A DNA stretch of 64,000 bases. Source: Marivirga atlantica. Its GTDB lineage: Bacteria; Bacteroidota; Bacteroidia; Cytophagales; Cyclobacteriaceae. The position numbers and the translations under genes were made by a program. Where the stretch lies: NCBI RefSeq assembly GCF_016734805.1, contig NZ_JAERQG010000001.1, positions 1,488,001-1,552,000 of the forward strand, written 5' to 3'. How positions within the stretch are numbered: the first letter of the stretch is position 1; each line of letters starts with the position of its first letter. This document shows positions 58,057 to 64,000 of the stretch, piece by piece. A model generated the notes under the pieces. That model worked only from the letters and a program-made list of their open reading frames with translations. It did not search any database and was not told where the DNA came from.

Positions 58057-59334
58057 ATGCGCTTATACTTTAAAGAAGTTGAAATAATAGATTCTAATAG
58101 CTCCTTCCATGAGCAAAAGGTGAATATCTTAATTGAAGACGGAAAGATAAAAGATATTCATTCTACCGAAGAAACTCCTAAAGTTGATAGAATAATTAAT
58201 GTTCCTAATCTGAAAGCTTCAACTTCCTGGCTTGATATGAAAGTATTTAGTGGTGAGCCAGGCGAAGAGTATAGGGAAGATATAGAGAGCCTTTCTGAAG
58301 CTTTAAAATATGGAGGTTTTGGTTATGCGCTATTAATGCCTAATACTAATCCTGTAATTCAGCAAAAAGCAGATATTAAATCAATTTTAGCCAAGAATAT
58401 AGGACAGCTAACGCAAATATTGCCCGCAACGGCTATCTCAAAAGATTGTGAAGGTGAGGAGATGAATGAGATGCTCGATCTGCATACTGCCGGAGCCCGA
58501 GCATTTACTGATGGTGCTAATCCTATGTGGAACAGTGACCTACTGGTAAAGACTTTACAATACCTGCAAAAGTTTGATGGCCTGTTGATCAATTTTCCGC
58601 AGGACAGAAAACTGGCAATGTTCGGCCAAATGAATGAAGGTATTACCAGCACCGGAATGGGCTTAAAAGGAATTCCTAATGTGGCTGAAGAAATCATGAT
58701 ACAGCGTGATTTGGAGCTTTTGCGGTATGCAGGAGGTAAAATTCATTTCAGTTGCATCAGCACAGCTAAGAGTCTTAATCTTATTAAGTCAGCCAAAGAG
58801 GGGGGCTTAAAAGTAACATGCGATGTAAACATTCATCATTTAATATTAGATGATAGTTTGCTCGAAAGTTTTAATACAAATTACAAATTGTTGCCACCTT
58901 TAAGAGGCAAAGCTGATCAGCAAGCTTTAGTTAATGGCGTGAAGGATGGAGTGATTGACGTTATTGTTTCAGGCCATCAGCCCTATGATGAGGACCACAA
59001 GAAAATGGAGTTCGATTTAGCCGCTTTTGGAATTATGGGAACACAAATTCTCTATCCGCTTTATCATAAATATTTAAAGGATGAGATTCCGTTAAATATC
59101 TTTTTAAAGTGTATCAACGAGAATCCGAAAGCAATACTAGGCGTTAAGCAGTCTGCCATCGAGAAAGGGCGAATAGCTGACTTAACCTTTTTCACGGATT
59201 CAAGCTGGACTTTTGATCAATCAACAAATAAATCAAAAAGTAATAATAGCCCTTTTATTGGAGAACAGTTTGATGCTTTGCCTGTTGCACTTATTGCCAA
59301 CGGACAAACATTTTTATCTGATTTATTCAACTAA
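58057..59334 (+). CDS. Dihydroorotase-like amidohydrolase, probably inactive
   Basis: A 425-residue protein with the amidohydrolase fold. Key metal ligands are missing: the DxHxH motif is replaced by LDMKVFSGEPGEEYRED, and the late DHAPH motif reads SGHQPYDEDH. HHLILDD and PPLRGKADQQALV are kept. It is therefore likely a pseudo-dihydroorotase, perhaps structural or regulatory in the pyrimidine pathway, as known for inactive partners elsewhere. Cotranscribed with the BatA-like gene. Confidence 0.85.
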   Translation: MRLYFKEVEIIDSNSSFHEQKVNILIEDGKIKDIHSTEETPKVDRIINVPNLKASTSWLDMKVFSGEPGEEYREDIESLSEALKYGGFGYALLMPNTNPVIQQKADIKSILAKNIGQLTQILPATAISKDCEGEEMNEMLDLHTAGARAFTDGANPMWNSDLLVKTLQYLQKFDGLLINFPQDRKLAMFGQMNEGITSTGMGLKGIPNVAEEIMIQRDLELLRYAGGKIHFSCISTAKSLNLIKSAKEGGLKVTCDVNIHHLILDDSLLESFNTNYKLLPPLRGKADQQALVNGVKDGVIDVIVSGHQPYDEDHKKMEFDLAAFGIMGTQILYPLYHKYLKDEIPLNIFLKCINENPKAILGVKQSAIEKGRIADLTFFTDSSWTFDQSTNKSKSNNSPFIGEQFDALPVALIANGQTFLSDLFN

Positions 59335-59342
59335 TATCTTAT

Positions 59343-59864
59343 ATGAATTTAATACTAAAAGTAAGCCTTAGGTATAGCATTATTGCTTTTTTCTTCATCT
59401 TCCTCATGTTTTTTATCTCAATTCTCATTGATAAAAACCCTGTGGTATATACAAGTAATATTGTTTTTATAGGGCCACTAATTGCTATTTTCTTGTTTTT
59501 GGCCATTAAGGCTTTTAAGCAGTTGAATCAGTTTGGTCTGCGCTTCTGGCAGGGCTTTAGTGTTGGTATGTTATATACCATTTTCTTCACCATCTTATTT
59601 GCTTCGTTCCTCGTAATATATGCTAACTTTTTTGATGAAGTTTATTTTGATGAATACCGTCAGATGATAATGGAGAAACTAATGGCAGGTAAGGATATGC
59701 TGGTTGAAAACCTTGGGGAAGATGGTTATAAGGAGTATCTAAAGTCTAGTGAATCGTCTAACACAAGGATTATAGGGAGTCTAAGTACAAATAACATCAT
59801 CATAGGGATGTTAGTAACACCGTTGGTTTCATTATTCATGCGTACCAACGAGCCTAAAGCCTAA
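59343..59864 (+). CDS. DUF4199 membrane protein
   Basis: A 173-residue protein with four membrane segments and the DUF4199 hallmark (GLRFWQGFSVGMLYTIFF, then YEEYRQMIMEKL-like loop FDEYRQMIMEKLMAG). The family is common in Bacteroidota beside glycosyltransferases. Function unknown. It lies 8 bases after the previous gene and 3 before the next. Confidence 0.87.
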   Translation: MNLILKVSLRYSIIAFFFIFLMFFISILIDKNPVVYTSNIVFIGPLIAIFLFLAIKAFKQLNQFGLRFWQGFSVGMLYTIFFTILFASFLVIYANFFDEVYFDEYRQMIMEKLMAGKDMLVENLGEDGYKEYLKSSESSNTRIIGSLSTNNIIIGMLVTPLVSLFMRTNEPKA

Positions 59865-59867
59865 TAT

Positions 59868-60824
59868 ATGAGTTACGCGATAAGTTTAGTTATACCGGTT
59901 TTTAATGAAGAGGAATCGCTTCCTGAATTAACCAAATGGATTCATGATGTAATGCTTCAACATCCGATGTGGGCGTTTGAAATAATTATGGTTGATGATG
60001 GCAGCAGAGATGATTCCTGGGACATCATCAATAAGCTATCAAAAGATTATGTATCAGTAAGAGGTATTAAGTTTGCCAGAAATTATGGTAAATCGGCTGC
60101 TCTTCATACAGGCTTCAATGCAGCAAAAGGCGATGTAGTGATCACAATGGATGCCGATATGCAGGACAGTCCTGATGAAATTCCTGCACTGTATAAAATG
60201 ATTACAGAAGAAGGTTATGACATAGTATCGGGTTGGAAAAAGAAAAGACATGACCCCATTGGCAAGACTATTCCTTCTAAATTCTTCAACTACGTAACTC
60301 GAAAGATTTCAGGAATTAAACTGCACGACTTCAATTGTGGACTTAAGGCATATAAAAGGAAGGTAGTAAAGAATATTGAAGTGTATGGCGAAATGCATAG
60401 ATATATACCTGTTATAGCCAAGTGGAGTGGTTTTACCAATATCGGTGAAAAGGTGGTTCAGCATAAAGCTAGAAAATATGGTGAGACTAAATATGGGCTT
60501 GAGCGCTTCTTATTTGGTTTTTTGGATTTACTTTCCATCACTTTTGTTTCTAAGTTTAAGAAAAGCCCGATGCACTTTTTTGGTGCCTTGGGTACCCTTT
60601 CATTTATTTTTGGCTCCTTAGTAACGGGCTATGTGGTTGGCAAGAAGTTTTACGAAATTCATAACAATATGCCGGTGAGGGAAATTGTAGATCAACCACT
60701 TTTCTTTTTGGCACTGGTGGCTTTGATCATAGGAGTTCAATTATTTTTGGCGGGCTTTATTGGGGAGATGATCACCATGAACTCACCTAAAAAATTAGAT
60801 TATATAGTAGAAGAGGAAGTTTGA
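59868..60824 (+). CDS. Family 2 glycosyltransferase, DPM1/GtrB-like
   Basis: A 318-residue enzyme with a GT-A domain: SLVIPVFNEEESL, IMVDDGSRDDSWD, FARNYGKSAALHTGF, ITMDADMQDSP (DxD metal site), GWKKKRHDP, LHDFNCGLKAYKR, and two C-terminal membrane segments (about 235-255 and 275-300). This group loads a sugar on a polyprenyl phosphate. Adjacent to a second transferase, 3 bases on. Confidence 0.9.
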   Translation: MSYAISLVIPVFNEEESLPELTKWIHDVMLQHPMWAFEIIMVDDGSRDDSWDIINKLSKDYVSVRGIKFARNYGKSAALHTGFNAAKGDVVITMDADMQDSPDEIPALYKMITEEGYDIVSGWKKKRHDPIGKTIPSKFFNYVTRKISGIKLHDFNCGLKAYKRKVVKNIEVYGEMHRYIPVIAKWSGFTNIGEKVVQHKARKYGETKYGLERFLFGFLDLLSITFVSKFKKSPMHFFGALGTLSFIFGSLVTGYVVGKKFYEIHNNMPVREIVDQPLFFLALVALIIGVQLFLAGFIGEMITMNSPKKLDYIVEEEV

Positions 60825-60827
60825 TCT

Positions 60828-61814
60828 ATGCGCTTTTACTCTGTAATAATCCCTGTTTATAATAGACCGAACGAGGTTGATGAGCTTTTGGAGAGCCTTA
60901 CTAAGCAACAATTTACAAATTTTGAGGTGTTAATTGTAGAGGATGGTTCTACAGAGAAATGTGAAAAGGTCTGCGAAAAATTTACAGATCAGCTAAATCT
61001 GCAATATTATTTTAAAGAGAACTCTGGCCAAGGTTTTAGCCGCAACTTTGGTTTTGAAAAAGCCAAGGGTGATTATTTCATTGTTTTTGATTCAGACTGC
61101 ATAATACCTGAAGATTATTTCGAAGTGGTTGAAAAAGCCCTTGATGAACATAGCTGGGATGCCTTTGGAGGCCCGGATGCCGCGCTAGATACTTTTACTA
61201 CTACGCAAAAGGCTATCAGTTATTCAATGACTTCCTTCTTTACTACAGGAGGAATTCGTGGAGGTAAAGTTCAGGTTGGTACTTTTAGGCCAAGGAGCTT
61301 TAATATGGGGATTTCAAAAGAAGTATTTGATAAAACAGGAGGCTATCTCATAACCCGAATGGCAGAGGACCTGGAATTCAGTATCAGAATTGAAAAGGCT
61401 GGCTTTAAAATGGGTTTAATTCCTGATGCCAAAGTATATCATAAGCGCAGAACCAGTTTAGCTCAATTTTACAAGCAGCTATTCTTTTTTGGGAGGGGAA
61501 GGATTAATATTTTCCGTTTCTATAAGTCAGAATTGAAGCTTATGCATTTTTTTCCTTTGGCATTCACTTTAGGCCTTATTGCTGTTCCTTTCATCAAATC
61601 TTACAATAATGCTATTGGTAATGTAGCACTTGGGCTGTTTCTCTTTTATAGTGTAATGATTTTTGCTGATGCTCTCTTTAGAAGCAATAGCTTTAAAGTA
61701 GCCTTTCTAAGTATTGCTGCTGCTTTCACCCAACTAATCGCATACGGCTTAGGTTTCTTGAAAGAGTTATTCACATTTATTGTACAACCGAAGCCTTCCG
61801 GACTAAATAGATAA
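60828..61814 (+). CDS. Family 2 glycosyltransferase
   Basis: A 328-residue GT-A enzyme: VIIPVYNRPNEVDELL, VLIVEDGSTE, GQGFSRNFGFEKA, VFDSDCIIPEDY (DxD), MAEDLEFSIRIEKAGF (ED-type base) and C-terminal membrane helices. It probably builds an envelope glycan. Its 3' end overlaps the convergent methyltransferase gene by 38 bases. Confidence 0.9.
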   Translation: MRFYSVIIPVYNRPNEVDELLESLTKQQFTNFEVLIVEDGSTEKCEKVCEKFTDQLNLQYYFKENSGQGFSRNFGFEKAKGDYFIVFDSDCIIPEDYFEVVEKALDEHSWDAFGGPDAALDTFTTTQKAISYSMTSFFTTGGIRGGKVQVGTFRPRSFNMGISKEVFDKTGGYLITRMAEDLEFSIRIEKAGFKMGLIPDAKVYHKRRTSLAQFYKQLFFFGRGRINIFRFYKSELKLMHFFPLAFTLGLIAVPFIKSYNNAIGNVALGLFLFYSVMIFADALFRSNSFKVAFLSIAAAFTQLIAYGLGFLKELFTFIVQPKPSGLNR

Positions 61815-62559
61815 TTTCATCTTTTGGTAAAGCATATTTCTCTATCCATTCCTTCGGAATTTCATTAATGTAATCTACTTCATCAACTGTAAATCCGGCC
61901 TTTCTCAATCGGTCAGGATAATCTTTTCCGTAAAGCCTGACATGATCATCCTGTCCAAAAATTCTTTCTCTCTCTTTCGGGTCAGTAATTGAGGCATCTT
62001 CAAAAGTTTCATCGGGAATAGGAGGAAAGAAAGGTACTTGTATAATTCCCCACCCATTAGGTTTTAGCACCCGATGTAACTCACCCATAGCTTTAAGGTC
62101 ATCGTCAACATGTTCCATTACATGATTACAAAAGGTGACATCAAAAGTGTTTTCAGAAAATGGAATGTCATGTATGTCCATTTTCACTTTGGCAAGCGGT
62201 GATTCAATGTCAGCTGTGATGTAATTTTCACCATGAATTTCCTCAAATCTATCCATAAAGCACTGCTCAGGTGCCACATGAAGCATCTTCAGTTTACTTT
62301 TAAAGAAATCAGTTTTATTTTCCAGATATAGCCAGATGAGACGATGTCTTTCTAATGAAAGTGTATCGGGGCATAAAGCATTAGGACGAGGATTTACTCT
62401 GCCATAAGGTAAAAACTTACGATATCCTTTCTTATTGATGGGGCAATAAACGTTGCTTCCTCTATAGAACAGACCAATTACTTTTAGGGCAACCCCACTT
62501 ACTAACTGAATATATTTTCGAGGAATATTCCGAAGAATAAAACTAATTAGGTACTTCAT
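61777..62559 (-). CDS. Class I SAM-dependent methyltransferase
   Basis: A 260-residue protein. Motif I is weak (LHVAPEQCFMDRF) but DIESPLAKVKMDIHDIPF, FDVTFCNHVMEHVDDDL and HRVLKPNGWGIIQVPF are clear Methyltransf_11 features. It opens with a short basic/hydrophobic segment and a cysteine pair (NVYCPI, ALCPDTLS). Substrate unknown, perhaps a lipid or glycan. It is convergent with and overlaps the glycosyltransferase. Confidence 0.88.
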   Translation of the reverse strand: MKYLISFILRNIPRKYIQLVSGVALKVIGLFYRGSNVYCPINKKGYRKFLPYGRVNPRPNALCPDTLSLERHRLIWLYLENKTDFFKSKLKMLHVAPEQCFMDRFEEIHGENYITADIESPLAKVKMDIHDIPFSENTFDVTFCNHVMEHVDDDLKAMGELHRVLKPNGWGIIQVPFFPPIPDETFEDASITDPKERERIFGQDDHVRLYGKDYPDRLRKAGFTVDEVDYINEIPKEWIEKYALPKDEIIYLVRKASVVQ

Positions 62560-62739
62560 ACATCATTTATAATGTGCGCAAAGTTAATGGTCTTTCTAGA
62601 ATTTGTGATGCTTTACCAAATAAGTTATTGTTTGAAGTTAATCTTTTGTTGAGTAGATCTAAGCAAAGATAATGTGTGTTTAATCAAATAAAAGCAGTTT
62701 TATTAGGTTTCATTTACGGAAAATCACCATTATTGTAGC

Positions 62740-63138
62740 ATGTGTGTAAGGTGTTTTTTAGTAGTCATATGTGTTTTATATAGTCTGAGTGGAGCAGCCC
62801 AAATAGACTATAAGAAAAACTCTACTGAGAAAATTGAGCGTGAACCTGATTTAATTCCTAAGAATGAAAAGCAGCCCAGGCGTTTGTTGAGTATCTATAC
62901 AAATGATACCAAAAGCATTTTGTATGGTAACCCTTGTATGGATGAGGTTACGGCTCGTTTCGGTTATGAATATGTAGTAATGCCTAAAAATGCCCATGGC
63001 TTTTCAAGTGGTATTAATAAAGCCTTACATAATTTTGGCGTTAAATTTATACTCTTCTTTCGTAATCCTTTCTGGAAAGTAATTGTCAACAAAAAAGCCA
63101 AAGAGTGTCGTCAGAAAACCGGTGATTATATGGGGTAG
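62740..63138 (+). CDS. Small exported protein, unknown function
   Basis: A 132-residue protein with a signal-like N-terminus (CFLVVICVLYSLSGAAQ). The mature part starts IDYKKNSTEKIEREP and includes DEVTARFGYEYVVMPKN and FILFFRNPFWKVIVNKKAKE. No family recognised. The upstream 180 bases hold no gene I can see. Confidence 0.65.
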   Translation: MCVRCFLVVICVLYSLSGAAQIDYKKNSTEKIEREPDLIPKNEKQPRRLLSIYTNDTKSILYGNPCMDEVTARFGYEYVVMPKNAHGFSSGINKALHNFGVKFILFFRNPFWKVIVNKKAKECRQKTGDYMG

Positions 63139-63145
63139 CTTTTTT

Positions 63146-63413
63146 TTAGAACAAGCTCCCAAAAAGCAATACAAGACAAACAATAATCAGCACAACACCT
63201 ATCAAAAGAATAACAGTATTTCGTTTTCTATTGGCTTGCGCTTTAGCTTTTATAACTTTTAACACCTCAGGATCAGCTTTTTATATTTTGATTTTTTGGT
63301 CCTTTCTTGCCTCCTTTTTGAGTTAAGTTTCTATTAAGCGAATCTTTTAATAGAGCTCTATTACTCTTCATGCCATCCATTCCTGCTCTAGTAAATCCTA
63401 TTCCACCTCCCAT
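63146..63413 (-). pseudogene. Small membrane protein gene, apparently frameshifted
   Basis: The reading frame from 63413 gives MGGGIGFTRAGMDGMKSNRA and stops at 63273. The next frame continues KADPEVLKVIKAKAQANR and a membrane segment (NTVILLIGVVLIIVCLVLLF) to 63146. I recall a Bacteroidota family of this order (glycine start, SNRALL, charged stretch, C-terminal membrane helix) in one frame. The two parts meet at a run of five A. This is either a mutation, a sequencing error or a +1 frameshift site. Confidence 0.5.
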
Positions 63414-63615
63414 AATTTTGTTTGTTAATTCAATTCAAGATAATAGAATTTAGCTTAAAAGAATAAGTTTTGATTATATCGTCATTCCCGAAAATTAAGA
63501 AGTGTAACGAAGTAATTTATCGGGGATCTGTTCTATTTTAACGGGTGGTTAAAATGAATTACACTAGAAAACTAGTTTTCTACTTAAAGATTCCCTTTTT
63601 CAAGGAATCTTCAAA

Positions 63616-63873
63616 TTAACCATTATTTAAACTTTTAAAACATTCCCTGAATATCTCATCTATATTTGAACCCATTTCTTCCAAAACCAAGTCATTCAAT
63701 ATGCGATAAGACGCTCTCTTGCTATTGTAATTCAAGATATATGACTTATTGAATACAATTTCATTTTCAAGTAAGAACTTTTCTTTTTTCTTGGCTAATT
63801 GTTCCATGTTATTGGTAAAGCAATCGACTGCCTCTTTAACATTTTTTCCATAGAATTCTGAATCCATATCCAT
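63616..63873 (-). CDS. Small cytoplasmic protein, unknown function
   Basis: An 85-residue helical protein (DFNNMEQL-type helices; EFYGKNVKEAVDCFTNNMEQL, then YRILNDLVLEEMGSN). No motif. It lies between a palindromic AT-rich stretch and the next hairpin; conserved status unknown. Confidence 0.55.
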   Translation of the reverse strand: MDMDSEFYGKNVKEAVDCFTNNMEQLAKKKEKFLLENEIVFNKSYILNYNSKRASYRILNDLVLEEMGSNIDEIFRECFKSLNNG

Positions 63874-63916
63874 CTCTTTTAGGTTAATTATAAGTTAGCT
63901 ATTTTCCACATGCAAA

Positions 63917-63947
63917 CAAAAAAAAGAGTGCCCTTGCGAGCACTCTA
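63917..63947 (-). terminator. Rho-independent terminator for a gene beyond the right edge
   Basis: AGAGTG and CACTCT flank GC-rich bases, with a T run on the minus strand. A minus-strand frame from the window edge ends EEAQF at 63981-64000, too short to name. Confidence 0.65.
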
Positions 63948-64000
63948 ACCATCAAAACAAAACATATTGTCTTCTAATTGCTAAAACTGAGCTTCTTCAG

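Noticed and set aside
1-64000. tRNA, rRNA and riboswitches
   Set aside because: No cloverleaf-like, rRNA-like or recognised riboswitch sequence was noticed; the bio operon leader shows no obvious regulatory fold. This was read by eye only.

Overview
The window is chromosomal DNA from a Bacteroidota bacterium, most likely a member of the Cytophagales. The evidence is low G+C, lipoprotein and Sec signal peptides ending in AQ or a lipobox Cys, type IX secretion sorting domains, a BatA-domain protein, a SusC/TonB-type receptor, TAnnTTTG promoter boxes and a eukaryote-like glycogen branching enzyme. No rRNA, tRNA, CRISPR or insertion sequence was seen.

Layout. (1) 1-3150 is ordinary chromosome: the tail of hisC, an OsmC protein and glgB. 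(2) 3.2-31.8 kb is an accessory array of about 28 gene cassettes. Almost every gene is on the minus strand, and neighbours are separated by recombination-site-like inverted repeats. (3) 31.8-33.0 kb holds a tyrosine recombinase at the proximal end, reading toward the array, followed by a small zinc-ribbon gene and a single-stranded DNA-binding protein gene. (4) 34-64 kb is ordinary chromosome: membrane and secreted proteins, an M1 peptidase, the bioF-bioD-bioA operon, a giant PKD-repeat surface protein, a two-FAS1 lipoprotein, a TonB-dependent receptor, then batA-like, dihydroorotase-like, DUF4199 and two glycosyltransferase genes, a methyltransferase and small genes.

The array is the main discovery. 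Each cassette starts (on the + strand) with GTT plus 5-8 variable bases and ends with the exact reverse complement of that same string, ending in AAC. For example GTTGTACCAC at 5767 pairs with GTGGTACAAC at 6971, and GTTGTGCAATG at 20109 pairs with CATTGCACAAC at 20566. This private match was found for 25 of 28 cassettes. It is the known signature of integron cassettes, where the core (GTT..) and inverse core (..AAC) come from one attC site of a circular cassette. Between one cassette's AAC and the next GTT lies an imperfect foldback. Three size classes occur: about 90-170 bp (like classical attC), about 200-240 bp, and about 320-405 bp, far longer than classical attC sites. The recombinase is XerD-like in spacing and lacks the extra segment typical of IntI. 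I therefore read this as an integron-like system built on a different recombinase, or a strongly divergent integron.

The cargo is typical of sedentary arrays: many exported or membrane proteins of unknown function, plus MazEF, Fic, HEPN, SLATT, HNH and CDI-immunity type proteins. Several genes end inside the neighbouring attC-like site, so the recombination site supplies their stop codon. The Fic cassette is the only one with its gene reversed and carries its own promoter and operator-like palindrome. The distal (left) end is eroded.
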